From Sporomusaceae bacterium FL31 (GTDB taxonomy: Bacteria > Bacillota > Negativicutes > DSM-1736 > Dendrosporobacteraceae), in contig BIFV01000010.1 of assembly GCA_003990955.1 (NCBI GenBank), forward strand, positions 62,001 to 126,000: a stretch of DNA of 64,000 bases, read 5' to 3'. Below, piece after piece: positions 1 through 7,870 of this stretch (positions are counted from its first letter, which is position 1; each line of letters starts with the position of its first letter). The position numbers and the translations under genes were made by a program. The notes under the pieces are model-generated. The model was not told where the DNA came from and searched no databases. It saw nothing but the letters and a program-made list of their open reading frames with translations.

Positions 1-360
1 CGCGATATATTCCCCATCGGCCGATACATAGAGTTCATCGACCCTGCCTTCAATCCGGGAAGTCAAATACGTCCGGCCACTCTCGTTCATGGCAATTTTC
101 CCGGTAGTTTTTATATCTTTCGTCAGCGGCTTAACCACCGCCTTAGTTGTCTGTACACCAGCCAATTGTCTGGCCTTAGCATCCAGCGTAACGACATCCC
201 CCATGGCCATAACCGGGGCATTCATCTGGTGGCCGCTATGATCAACCGCTGCTGGTTTAGCCTGTTGGTGTGTATAGTAGTAGCCAGCACCACCAAGCGC
301 CAGAACTCCAGCGGTAACGCCAATGATGATCTTTTGCTTTGCCCGTATTTTTTCACTCAT
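1..360 (-). CDS. RND efflux periplasmic adaptor (CusB/HlyD-like), N-terminal part
   Basis: The first 120 codons of a membrane-fusion protein; the gene runs off the left edge. It starts at an ATG (358-360) behind AGGAGC. Residues about 8-28 form an uncleaved membrane anchor or signal (IIIGVTAGVLALGGAGYYY), followed by a His/Met segment (DHSGHQM) and the beginning of the barrel/lipoyl region (TTGKIAMNESG, SRIEGRVDELYV), as in CusB-type adaptors. Such proteins link an inner-membrane RND pump to a TolC-type outer-membrane channel. It lies 24 bp downstream of the TolC-like gene in the same operon, so the pump gene is expected beyond the edge. The Met/His patch suggests copper or silver, but this is inference because the metal-binding core is not in view. 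Confidence 0.85.
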   Translation of the reverse strand, partial: MSEKIRAKQKIIIGVTAGVLALGGAGYYYTHQQAKPAAVDHSGHQMNAPVMAMGDVVTLDAKARQLAGVQTTKAVVKPLTKDIKTTGKIAMNESGRTYLTSRIEGRVDELYVSADGEYIA

Positions 361-384
361 ACTGTTCGCTCCTTTTACCTGGTT

Positions 385-1686
385 TCATGATAACTGCACG
401 CCACTGACAAAGAGTGGCTTTCCAATGGCTTTTTCCAAATTAGCGGCCGCTTTTTCATAATCGACACGTGCTTTATAGTAATCCAGTTTTGCATTGCGCA
501 ACGCGTTCAGGCTATCCAAAACGGCCATAAAATCGACTTTGCCATTGGTGTAACTCACCACTCCGGCTTGATAGGTTTGCTCAGCCTGAGGAATGACGGT
601 GTTTTTATAGAGTTCAATGCGCCGCCAGCTTGATTGTGCTTCAGTCAGCGCCATTTGTAAATCCAAGCCTGCCATGTTCTGCATATTGGCCAAAGCAGCC
701 TGGGATGCAGCTAAGTTGGCATCAGCACTACGGATTTCAGCTTTATTCTTACTTTGCCACAGTGGCAGCATGACCATTACTTCGACAGCCCAGGTGTCTG
801 GTTCCATTGACATTTCAGTTTGTTTTTTATCTTTATAGGACAAGGTGAACTGATAATCAGGCAATTGCTGCTTGCGTGCTAAGGTTACGCCATTCTTGGC
901 CATCTCAACCTGACGTTCCATACCGACAACAGCAGGCTTATCCGTTTGGGCCGACTGCTGCAAATTAGCCAGATTAAAGTTAGGCGGCGGGGCATTAAAC
1001 TCTTCCTTGACTGTTAAGGGGGTATCGGCTGCCTGGCCAAGAATGGTATTGACTTTGGCTTTTGCGACCGCTCCCATGGCAGCCATACTCAATAAATCGC
1101 TTGTCATACTGGAAAACTCGGTCTGAGCCCGCAGTGTATCCTGCAACGGCACCATACCGGTCGAGTAATTGACCTGGGCAATTTGCACCAGCTGTCCCAT
1201 CAGCTGCTGATTCTCCCGGCCAATTTCTAAGGCTTTTTCGGCATAAAGCAAGTCATAATAGGCTTCCTTTGCTGCAGTATAAACTTCCATTTGTTTATCC
1301 TGGAGATTATAGCGAGCCATTTGAGCATCACTGTCAGCCATTTTGCCCATTGCTTTTAATTTAGACGGATTCATAATATCCTGTGTGAAGCTATATTCGG
1401 TCATCATCGCATTAGCAGGATTTAAGCTTGTATTGGGAATGTCATCTTTCATAATGCCGAATTGTGGATTGGACCAGGCTGTTGCCAACGGAATGCGGGC
1501 TTGCTTCTCTTCCCAACGTTTTTGACTTTCAATCACTGCCGGATTATTTTTCACCGCAGTATTGACCACTTGCTGCAGCGACAACGGCTCTGGGTTTGCT
1601 GCCGCTACCGCCGGGATGGTAACCAGCATGGTCATAAAGGCTGCCAGAATCAAGGTTTTATTACTGAGCCAATTTTTCTTTACCAT
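385..1686 (-). CDS. TolC-family outer-membrane efflux protein (CusC-like)
   Basis: 433 residues, the usual TolC/OEP length. It has a cleavable signal peptide (residues 1-29, ending AVAA) and two OEP repeats rich in long amphipathic helices (about 35-215 and 240-425; YYDLLYAEKAL and QAGVVSYTNGKVDF motifs). It should form the trimeric outer-membrane and periplasmic exit duct of a tripartite pump. It is the first gene of the operon with the adaptor that follows after 24 bp. The ATG at 1684-1686 has an AGGAGG-like site 5-10 bp upstream. The presence of an outer-membrane channel is the best evidence in the window for a diderm cell. The substrate is inferred only from the adaptor. Confidence 0.9.
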   Translation of the reverse strand: MVKKNWLSNKTLILAAFMTMLVTIPAVAAANPEPLSLQQVVNTAVKNNPAVIESQKRWEEKQARIPLATAWSNPQFGIMKDDIPNTSLNPANAMMTEYSFTQDIMNPSKLKAMGKMADSDAQMARYNLQDKQMEVYTAAKEAYYDLLYAEKALEIGRENQQLMGQLVQIAQVNYSTGMVPLQDTLRAQTEFSSMTSDLLSMAAMGAVAKAKVNTILGQAADTPLTVKEEFNAPPPNFNLANLQQSAQTDKPAVVGMERQVEMAKNGVTLARKQQLPDYQFTLSYKDKKQTEMSMEPDTWAVEVMVMLPLWQSKNKAEIRSADANLAASQAALANMQNMAGLDLQMALTEAQSSWRRIELYKNTVIPQAEQTYQAGVVSYTNGKVDFMAVLDSLNALRNAKLDYYKARVDYEKAAANLEKAIGKPLFVSGVQLS

Positions 1687-1721
1687 AGTGCCTCCTTTGA
1701 TCGAGCAAACGTATTTGCTTT

Positions 1722-1781
1722 AACTATACCGATTGATTATGAAGACAGTATGAACAGATTGTGAAGAAGTTGTGAACGGCT
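1722..1781 (-). promoter_or_regulatory. Activated-type promoter with four 11-bp direct repeats upstream of the efflux operon
   Basis: Read on the minus strand, TTCACA, TTCACA, TTCATA and TTCATA recur with exactly 5 bp between them (plus-strand blocks 1738-1748, 1749-1759, 1760-1770, 1771-1781). The last repeat ends 10 bp before a TATAGT -10 element (1722-1727) and no normal -35 is present. Each hexamer fits the Bacillus PhoP box TT(A/C/T)A(C/T)A, and the 11-bp period and -10 spacing fit OmpR/PhoB-family activators in general. The regulator itself is not identified. Confidence 0.6.
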
Positions 1782-1829
1782 GCCATTAATTTATCAATTT
1801 GAAATTTTAGCCAAAGTATAAATGCAGAT

Positions 1830-1860
1830 GAGTAAGAAACACTATAATTGTTTGTTACTC
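1830..1860 (+). promoter_or_regulatory. Inverted repeat around the -10 box of the Met-rich lipoprotein gene
   Basis: GAGTAAGAAAC and GTTTGTTACTC are 11-bp arms with a single mismatch. They enclose a TATAAT hexamer (1843-1848), 45 bp before the ATG of the lipoprotein gene. The position predicts repression by steric block. The cognate factor is unknown. Confidence 0.45.
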
Positions 1861-1904
1861 TTTGGTGTTTTCGCCATGACCAAATTTAAGGAGGACAATT
1901 CTTC

Positions 1905-2375
1905 ATGAAAAAGTATACCTTTTACCGTTCAGTGACACTCATCATGATCTTAATTATTGGGCTGATGCTGGCAGGCTGCTCTCAACCACAGAAGAAACCG
2001 GATGAGCCAGCCACTCCACAACAGCAAACAAACATGATGAATCCCGGCGACATGATGAAAAACAACCTCGAAGACATGCGTAACGCCATGGCTTCAGCGG
2101 ACAACCGGCAAGCCATGATGGGAATCATGAGTTCTCCGCAAATGCAGCCGGTAATGGTTGATATGATGAAAAATCCGGCCATGCAGCAAAAAATGGTCGA
2201 AAACATGAGCAATCCAGAACTTAGGCCCTCGATGGTGACTATGCTGTCCAATCCTACTATGCGCCAGCCGTTAACGGACATCATGGCAGATCCTGCGATG
2301 AAAGACACCTTTATGGCTATGGTCAAAGATCCTCGCCTAGCCCCGATTGCCCGCGAAGCACTGAAACAGAAATAA
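1905..2375 (+). CDS. Methionine-rich repeat lipoprotein
   Basis: 156 residues with a lipoprotein signal (lipobox LAGC, Cys about 25), so it should be anchored to a membrane. After a Pro/Gln linker the protein is built of 16-18-residue repeats of the form (N/D/S)P-x-M/L-R/K/Q (NPAMQQKM, NPELRPSM, NPTMRQPL, DPAMKDTF, DPRLAPIA). Methionine is strikingly abundant in the repeats and before them (NMMNPGDMMKNN). The repeats resemble the C-terminal half of the spore germination lipoprotein GerD. The methionines and the divergent Cus-type efflux genes would also fit periplasmic Cu(I)/Ag(I) binding. Neither role is proven. RBS AAGGAGG, ATG start, terminator right after the stop. Confidence 0.7.
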   Translation: MKKYTFYRSVTLIMILIIGLMLAGCSQPQKKPDEPATPQQQTNMMNPGDMMKNNLEDMRNAMASADNRQAMMGIMSSPQMQPVMVDMMKNPAMQQKMVENMSNPELRPSMVTMLSNPTMRQPLTDIMADPAMKDTFMAMVKDPRLAPIAREALKQK

Positions 2376-2391
2376 ATCTGCGCATAACAAA

Positions 2392-2421
2392 AAAACTACC
2401 ACATTGGTGGTAGTTTTTTTT
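2392..2421 (+). terminator. Rho-independent terminator
   Basis: ACTACCAC, a 4-nt loop and GTGGTAGT are followed by eight T. It lies 17 bp after the lipoprotein stop codon. Confidence 0.85.
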
Positions 2422-2433
2422 ATAAGCTTCTGT

Positions 2434-2801
2434 CTAATCTCTCGACAATCCCAGTCCGCCGTCAACACGCACCCGATCACCAGTTTTTAGTAAGGTCGAT
2501 TTTTACATTAAGAACAGTTTCAAATCCACCAGCAAATGAAGCCTGCGCCGAATCCTCATTTCAGAGCGCACGGCAAACAGTTCCTGCCCATAGCGTTGTC
2601 TCAATGCCAGCAGATAACCGCAAATTCGTTGGCTAGCCTGCTGAGTGAGTGCTTCTTCCTGAAAGGCCGCTGGGAATACGACAAAGCCGTTGGCACAGAA
2701 TACCCGCGCTGAAACAACTTGGCCAGCATTCCCCCCTTGCCACCGGCAAGCGTCAGCTTGGCTGGCTCAATATCTTCAAAAACCAGCACCGACTTGTTCA
2801 T
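2434..2801 (-). pseudogene. Decayed PEP synthase / pyruvate phosphate dikinase-like gene
   Basis: Three pieces of one family can be read on the minus strand in different frames. The N-terminal PEP/pyruvate-binding start (IEPAKLTLAGGKGGMLAKLF, then GFVVFPAAF after a frameshift near codon 39) runs on to FAVRS. A second shift gives EDSAQASFAGGFETVLNV, the classic AVRSS..ED..ASFAGQ.ET.LNV motif. Then comes an abrupt jump to the C-terminal tail of the mobile domain (TGDRVRVDGG..) ending in TAG at 2434-2436. Most of the roughly 800-residue enzyme is deleted. It could derive from a PEP synthase or a rifampicin-phosphotransferase-like protein, since the remaining motifs are shared. Confidence 0.75.
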
Positions 2802-2920
2802 CAAAACTCCTTTCTTCCGGGTAAGTGAACAGAACCCATAGAAGCCTTTGTATCATTTAGATTATGAACCTTAGCATGACACGCTTTGATGAAATTTATG
2901 ACAGCTGCATCAGGAAAAAA

Positions 2921-3295
2921 TTATATCAGCCTGGAAACACCCATTCCCAGCCAAGCCGCCAGGAAGCCGAGTACGACATTAAGTCCTACATTGTAAAATG
3001 CCCGCAAAAAGTCTGCATCCTGCATAAGCCTAAGTGTTTCATAACTAAACGACGAGAAGGTGGTCAGCCCGCCTAAGAAGCCCACAGCAACCAACAGCCG
3101 CCAATAGGGACTGACATTCAGTTTTTCGGTAGTCAGCACCATAAATGCACCAATGAAAAAACAGCCTACAACATTGACAATTAGCGTTCCGTAAGGAAAA
3201 TCAGCACCAAACCGCTGCATGGCCCAGTTGGAAGCCAAATAGCGACTCACAGATCCAATTCCGCCCCCAACAAGCACCAAAAGAATTTCCATCAT
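2921..3295 (-). CDS. crcB: Fluoride ion channel CrcB/FluC
   Basis: 124 residues with four predicted membrane helices, the size of a single-domain Fluc subunit that works as a dual-topology dimer exporting fluoride. Family motifs are GGGIGSVSRY near the N-terminus, GTLIVNVVGCF in helix 2 and GFLGGLTTFSSFSYE in helix 3 (pore Phe/Ser-Thr track). It lies 32 bp downstream of a DUF190 gene, and both sit behind a fluoride riboswitch, so induction by fluoride is expected. Start at 3293-3295; the next codon is also ATG and either could be used with AGGTGATAAGG upstream. Confidence 0.95.
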   Translation of the reverse strand: MMEILLVLVGGGIGSVSRYLASNWAMQRFGADFPYGTLIVNVVGCFFIGAFMVLTTEKLNVSPYWRLLVAVGFLGGLTTFSSFSYETLRLMQDADFLRAFYNVGLNVVLGFLAAWLGMGVSRLI

Positions 3296-3327
3296 ATCCT
3301 TATCACCTCTCTAGTTCAACCCTTGCT

Positions 3328-3675
3328 TCAGCGTACTGGCGGTTTACGACCATACTTAATGACCTCAACATCATCAATAATCACCATGCCTTCTTCCACC
3401 ATTTCATCCAGAAAAGGCAGCAATTTGGCCATATACTCCTCACTGTCAATGATTTCAACCAGAATTGGCAAATCACTGGACAAATCTACAATGCTGGCAG
3501 TATGAATCCGACTGTTGGCCCCATAGCCCATCAGGCCCCTAAATACGGTAGCGCCTGCCATATCAAGCGCTTTAGCCTTCTCCACAATGGCTTGATACAG
3601 GGATCGCCGTTTCCAATGGTCACTTTCTCCGATATAAATTCGCAGCCGTTTGGCTTTACTGGCAATTTTAGGCAT
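3328..3675 (-). CDS. DUF190 protein, partner of the fluoride channel
   Basis: 115 residues matching DUF190 (PF02641): LRIYIGESDHW near the start, the RGLMGYG turn and a C-terminal VEVIKYG strand. The fold is ferredoxin/PII-like and the proteins are commonly encoded next to crcB. Their biochemical role is not settled; a cytosolic regulatory role on the channel or in nucleotide sensing is the usual guess. It is the first gene after the fluoride riboswitch, with a good GGAGGGCAAATA ribosome site before the ATG at 3673-3675. Confidence 0.9.
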   Translation of the reverse strand: MPKIASKAKRLRIYIGESDHWKRRSLYQAIVEKAKALDMAGATVFRGLMGYGANSRIHTASIVDLSSDLPILVEIIDSEEYMAKLLPFLDEMVEEGMVIIDDVEVIKYGRKPPVR

Positions 3676-3775
3676 TATTTGCCCTCCTCAACTTAATTTT
3701 TAGCTTGTGATCGACCATTAGGTTGATATTATTATCCCCTAGTTACGCCTTAAGTAAGTCCGTCTGATCCGGCTC

Positions 3776-3858
3776 CGGATAAAAAGATAGACTCCTACCA
3801 CCAAGGTGGTAGGAGTCATTACCGTTTTTACACGGGGTTCAAGGCGAACTCCATCGCC
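3776..3858 (-). ncRNA. Fluoride (crcB-type) riboswitch with terminator platform
   Basis: On the minus strand the aptamer starts with GGCGATGGAGTTCGCC (3843-3858), passes through an ACCCCGTGTAAAAACGG stem and ends in AATGACTCCTACC, all hallmark crcB-motif sequence. The final ACTCCTACC doubles as the left arm of a long intrinsic terminator (arms 3790-3802 and 3805-3817, then TATCTTTTT). Ligand-stabilised aptamer and terminator are therefore mutually exclusive, the classic transcriptional ON switch for the DUF190-crcB operon. Confidence 0.93.
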
Positions 3859-3874
3859 GCATTTATTTATTGTT

Positions 3875-3904
3875 ATTATACCAGTCTGCCTGATTTATCG
3901 TCAA
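3875..3904 (-). promoter_or_regulatory. Sigma-A-type promoter of the fluoride operon
   Basis: TTGACG (3899-3904) and TATAAT (3875-3880) are separated by 18 bp on the minus strand. The start point predicted from this lies a few bases before the riboswitch. Confidence 0.75.
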
Positions 3905-3959
3905 TAAGGAACTGAGAGGCCAGACACCCATCAAACAATTGCAGCGCGTTGCCTAATGC

Positions 3960-4757
3960 TTATAAAAAAGCAACTTCCAGGGGATTTCTTTCTGGCAGAC
4001 GCTGATAGCGATATTTAGGAACTCCGACCATGACTGCACCAGTAATCTTCTTTCCTTCCGGTATTGGGAATAAGTTTAGCAACGGCTCGTGGCCTCTGAA
4101 GGCACATAGCTCAAAAATCCCTGCCCAGCAAGACCCTAATCCCAGTGCTGGCGCAAACAGCTCCAGGTAGGCCAGCGAGAAGACTGAATTCTCCCGTCCC
4201 CGCGGAAAATCGGCATTGGCCAGGGCTAACACAAGATGCGGAGCATCACGGAGAACGGTATCAATGCCTTTTTCCCGAAAAGCTTGCAGCATAACGCTAA
4301 AATATTGCGATATGGGAATATCCTCTAACCAATCCACGACGATCTTAGCAGCTTCTTCAATAATCTTTTTATCTTCGACAATCAAGAAAGAAACTCCCTG
4401 ACCATTGCTGCCAGTAGGAGCCAACCGGGCCATATCGACAAGTTCCAGTAATGTTTCCCGCGGTACAGGGGTATTTTTAAAAGAGCGGATGGAACGGCGT
4501 GACCGGAGAAACCGTGCAGCACTTTCTTTATCCAGTACGGGTAAGCCCTGAATATCAACCTGCCGCTCAAGCGGGGTTAGTTCATGATCGAGCGCTGCAT
4601 GCGGACAGACGGCCACACAATGCCCACAGGCAATACATTGCTCACTATGCACCGCTTCTGGCCCATTGGTGTTCATGCTCAATACCAGAGTCGGGCATTC
4701 TGCTACACAAATCCCACAGCGGATGCATTGGCTTTCATTCACACAGATTAAACTCAT
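3960..4757 (-). CDS. Ferredoxin-nitroreductase fusion
   Basis: 265 residues. The N-terminal 55 hold two [4Fe-4S] motifs (CIRCGICVAECP and CIACGHCVAVCPHA). The rest is an FMN nitroreductase domain (RSIRSFKNTPVPRE, LAPTGSNGQG, and a GLGSCWAG motif near residue 200). Such fusions are common in anaerobes and probably pass electrons from ferredoxin-type donors through FMN to a nitro or quinone-like substrate; the substrate is unknown. The ATG at 4755-4757 has AGGAGGAGAGTGA upstream. A MarR gene lies directly upstream on the same strand and a palindromic operator sits in the gap, so redox or drug control by that MarR protein is likely. Confidence 0.9.
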   Translation of the reverse strand: MSLICVNESQCIRCGICVAECPTLVLSMNTNGPEAVHSEQCIACGHCVAVCPHAALDHELTPLERQVDIQGLPVLDKESAARFLRSRRSIRSFKNTPVPRETLLELVDMARLAPTGSNGQGVSFLIVEDKKIIEEAAKIVVDWLEDIPISQYFSVMLQAFREKGIDTVLRDAPHLVLALANADFPRGRENSVFSLAYLELFAPALGLGSCWAGIFELCAFRGHEPLLNLFPIPEGKKITGAVMVGVPKYRYQRLPERNPLEVAFL

Positions 4758-4867
4758 TATTCAGTCACTCTCCTCCTGATGTTATGGTATCTTAAGTAAA
4801 TATTATTCGGGCAGCCTTTCGAGATGGCACCTCCTTACAAACCATGCCCGAGCAAAATCTTTAATTC

Positions 4868-4898
4868 ATTATACACTGCATGTATATGCATGCATATA
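4868..4898 (-). promoter_or_regulatory. Promoter and palindromic operator of the nitroreductase gene
   Basis: TATATGCATGCATATA at 4883-4898 is a perfect 16-bp palindrome. It ends 9 bp upstream of a TATAAT box (4868-4873) on the minus strand and so covers the -35 region. The upstream gene encodes a MarR repressor, the obvious candidate to bind here. The ~110-bp leader that follows also contains a CGGGCA/TGCCCG stem of unknown role. Confidence 0.6.
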
Positions 4899-4908
4899 CT
4901 CAAAAAAT

Positions 4909-5346
4909 TTATTCAACAATCTTTTCGATTTGTTTTAGCAGCCTTAGAAAGTTTTGCATGTCCTTTTCACCAAGCCCTTGTTCGATCTTGGCTTGTGCCT
5001 GCTGCAGAAGCGGCATGGCCTGCATCAGCTTTTGTGCGCCGCTGTCTGTGATAGCAATGGACTTGCGCCGTGCATCCTGCTCGTCCTTGCTCACAGACAC
5101 ATAGCCATGCTTTCTTAATATCTCAATATTTCTCGTTACGGTAGTCTGGTCCATTAGCAAGTGGTCTCCTAATTCACTAACAGAAAGACTACCCTGCAAG
5201 GAAACAGCCAGCAGCAGCGAACATTGTGTGCTGCGCAAACCGATTGGCTGAAGATGGCGATCAAAAAATTGCGTAATCGCCCGCGTCGTTTTTCGCAAAC
5301 TACCGCAAGCGCAACATTGGGCATGCGATAGATTTGAGCAATCCAT
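4909..5346 (-). CDS. MarR-family transcriptional regulator
   Basis: 145 residues with the winged-helix core at about 35-110: LSVSELGDHLLMDQTTVTRNIEILRKHG as recognition region and the wing DEQDARRKSIAITD. The N-terminus carries three closely spaced cysteines (C3, then CCACG at 11-15) that could sense oxidants, electrophiles or metal, though this is inference. The protein should be a dimeric repressor. The ATG at 5344-5346 is preceded by GGGAGTGTAGGATT. It is co-oriented with the nitroreductase gene and separated from it by 151 bp containing a perfect palindrome. Confidence 0.88.
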   Translation of the reverse strand: MDCSNLSHAQCCACGSLRKTTRAITQFFDRHLQPIGLRSTQCSLLLAVSLQGSLSVSELGDHLLMDQTTVTRNIEILRKHGYVSVSKDEQDARRKSIAITDSGAQKLMQAMPLLQQAQAKIEQGLGEKDMQNFLRLLKQIEKIVE

Positions 5347-5401
5347 AATCCTACACTCCCTGTATTCTAAATAAGCTTAACAAAGCACACCGGATAAACA
5401 A

Positions 5402-6613
5402 TTAATTTGTACTGCCATGCAAGGTAAACAGACTAATCTCCGGTGGACAGCCCAGCCGGAAGGGGAACCAATGTCCTGCCCCGCAGCTGACATAACCGTA
5501 TACACCATTTTCCTGATACAAGCCTCGCATGTAGACATGCTGATCTAACAAGGATTTACCGCCAATGACAACTTGACCCCCATGGGTATGGCCGGCAAGC
5601 GTCAGCGGAATCTGAGCAGCAAAACCATCAAACAGAAAATCGGGATGATGTGCCAGCAAGATTTTAAAGGCCTTCTCCGGAATGTTTTCATTTGCAGCTG
5701 CAAAGAACTGCTGGCGCCGGCTGACACTGATATCCAATGCGGATCTGGAAACATCAGACCCTGGATAATCAACACCTAACAGATAAAGCGGCTGCTCACC
5801 CGGCACAATCATCTGGCTGCTATTTTCCAGCAGCACCAAGCGGCTATTAGCAAGTTCAGCACGAAAACGTGCTATATCCCGAATATATTCATGGTTGCCA
5901 AAGCAGAAATAGATTCCCTGAGGAATGAATGGCACCAGCGCATCCAACCGACTGAGTGCCGGTCTCAGCAATTGCAGGTCATCAGCCAAATCGCCGGTAA
6001 TCACCACCACATCAGGCTGCTCTTCCTTCAGCAATTGAATGACAGTATCCAGCCGTTCCAAGCTGAAATACGGGCCAAGATGGGTATCACTAATCTGTCC
6101 GATTTTATAACCATTCAGATTGGCTGGCAAATCCGGAAAAGTCAGATTGTATTTCCTGACAGCCATCTCCACTTGAGCCTGATAGATGCCGCGGGCACCT
6201 GTCCCTACCGAGACAAGCGGCAGTACAGTTGCCGCACCCTGTAAAAACTTCCGGCGCGTGATGGCAGTGCCACTGTATTCGGCAGGCCGAGCCAGCTTTG
6301 CTGCAAAAAACAGGACTCTTTCTGCAATATAGAAGATGGCTTGAAACAAAATAAGGGCAAGCTGTCCACAGATCCAGGCCAGTGCGGCATACAACAACCA
6401 GTAAAAAAACTCATCCGCTGGCCTGACTGATGATGGCGGCTTTATACGGCTGTAATAGGTGACAGCCAAAGCACCTGCTGAAACCAGCCAGTAGGCATAG
6501 CGTACCCCTTGCTGACGGTAAAAATCAAATTGGCGTGCTAATACGATATAGTTGAGCCAACTGATCAAGCCGGTCAGTCCCAATACCATAAGCACCATAT
6601 AAGTAAAACGCAT
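5402..6613 (-). CDS. Membrane-anchored metallophosphoesterase (YkuE-like)
   Basis: 403 residues from the ATG at 6611-6613, which follows GGGGGAGA; an upstream in-frame ATG (6634) has no ribosome site. Four hydrophobic segments fill the first ~110 residues. A Tat-like motif (RRKFLQGAATVLPL, about 120-135) comes next, and the calcineurin-type phosphoesterase domain covers about 165-395. Its metal ligands are visible: ISDTHLG, VVITGDLADD, CFGNHEY, LLAHHPD and LAGHTHGGQ. YkuE-type enzymes act outside the cytoplasm, possibly on phospholipid or UDP-sugar substrates. The internal Tat motif after membrane helices is typical of the larger members of the family. Confidence 0.88.
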   Translation of the reverse strand: MRFTYMVLMVLGLTGLISWLNYIVLARQFDFYRQQGVRYAYWLVSAGALAVTYYSRIKPPSSVRPADEFFYWLLYAALAWICGQLALILFQAIFYIAERVLFFAAKLARPAEYSGTAITRRKFLQGAATVLPLVSVGTGARGIYQAQVEMAVRKYNLTFPDLPANLNGYKIGQISDTHLGPYFSLERLDTVIQLLKEEQPDVVVITGDLADDLQLLRPALSRLDALVPFIPQGIYFCFGNHEYIRDIARFRAELANSRLVLLENSSQMIVPGEQPLYLLGVDYPGSDVSRSALDISVSRRQQFFAAANENIPEKAFKILLAHHPDFLFDGFAAQIPLTLAGHTHGGQVVIGGKSLLDQHVYMRGLYQENGVYGYVSCGAGHWFPFRLGCPPEISLFTLHGSTN

Positions 6614-6772
6614 TGCTCTCCCCCAAAACCGCATCCAAGTTGCATCTGTATCTAGTTTCTATTTCTCTCTTTATACTTCGCCACAGAGAAAAAACTTCCT
6701 AGCAGTTATCCGCAAATTTTGCGCTTCAGCCTTGCAAGCGATACCCTGCGCCTCCTTTTAGCAGAAAAAATC

Positions 6773-7795
6773 CTACTTCGTTAACCGCTTAAACGCCGTG
6801 TGCGGCCAGGTATTCCGCTCAGACATAGTGTTGACCGAACGCGTAAAATTTTGAATGACAGTATCATACCGTTTCCAGTCTGCAAAAACGGCACTGACAT
6901 GCTCGGCCTGCGGAAAAGTATAAATTTGCCGCGGCCCTTTGGTTGCTTGATACAATTCCTGCGACATAGAAGCCGGTACAAGATGATCCGCCTCGCCATG
7001 AATATAAAGAATGGGAGTGGTAACCTTGCGAACTGCCCGGATGGGTGAAGCCTGATAAAAGGTAAACCGAGAATCAATATAAGCGACAACATTGGCATAT
7101 TGCAATAAAATTTTGGGCAGAATTTTACCCGGTAAGTGCAGGCGCTGCTCCATTTGCTGCATCAGTAATGTTTCAAAATCCGAATAAGCACTATCGGCAA
7201 TATAGAATGCTACCCGTTTATGCTCTTCGTTAAGCTCAGCATGCAATAGTGCAGTTGCCGCCCCCATGGATATTCCATGAACCCCAATTTTACCTGCAGG
7301 AAAGCGTTCTTGAACCCAATCCACCCATTGATCCAAATCATATTTCTCATAATTGCCCCAAGTCACTGAACTGCCGCCGCTTTCTCCGTGCGCCCGCGAA
7401 TCAACGAGCAGAAGATTAAAGCCGGCATCCAAATAGATGTTCAGATACGTCAAGCCAACTAATCGATTTTCAGTAAAACCGTGAAGAAAAATGAGCGTTT
7501 TATTGGTGGGTTGTGAATTCGGAATATAGGTTCCTTGTAATGGATAGCCGAAGCGGGATGAAATAACAACATCCTGCCACTGCTTTTCTTGCTTGCCAAA
7601 TTCTAAAATTCGTTTCAGTTTATCTGAATTGTGGATATTGAGGCGGGAATGCAGAATGCTTGTTTCTTGGTAGATGATCGTGCCCGCATAAAGACCGGCA
7701 CCATTGATACAAAGTAACAGAACCAACATACTGATCAAAAACCAGCGCCGCCAGCTTCTTTTATTGATGGATTGAATACCAGGATGTAATTTCAT
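6773..7795 (-). CDS. Alpha/beta hydrolase with N-terminal signal anchor
   Basis: 340 residues from the second in-frame ATG (7793-7795), which is correctly spaced from GTGAGGT; the ATG at 7801 is too close. Residues about 14-38 form one membrane anchor. The hydrolase core shows the oxyanion HG motif (FLHGFTENR), nucleophile elbow GISMGA (Ser about 170), acid GEADHLVP and catalytic His (AEHVSAVF), as in YqkD-like serine hydrolases. It is predicted to face outside the cytoplasmic membrane. The substrate cannot be read from sequence. A strong intrinsic terminator lies 80 bp upstream in the presumed leader. Confidence 0.85.
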   Translation of the reverse strand: MKLHPGIQSINKRSWRRWFLISMLVLLLCINGAGLYAGTIIYQETSILHSRLNIHNSDKLKRILEFGKQEKQWQDVVISSRFGYPLQGTYIPNSQPTNKTLIFLHGFTENRLVGLTYLNIYLDAGFNLLLVDSRAHGESGGSSVTWGNYEKYDLDQWVDWVQERFPAGKIGVHGISMGAATALLHAELNEEHKRVAFYIADSAYSDFETLLMQQMEQRLHLPGKILPKILLQYANVVAYIDSRFTFYQASPIRAVRKVTTPILYIHGEADHLVPASMSQELYQATKGPRQIYTFPQAEHVSAVFADWKRYDTVIQNFTRSVNTMSERNTWPHTAFKRLTK

Positions 7796-7870
7796 AACCA
7801 TACCTCACAGCAATAGAACATCTCTATGAACACGCTCTTGGACTTTAATAAAGTGATTCAAAATCACCTG

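Noticed and set aside
2864..3076. 70-codon plus-strand open frame across crcB
   Set aside because: Antisense to crcB with no ribosome site; crcB motifs are unambiguous.
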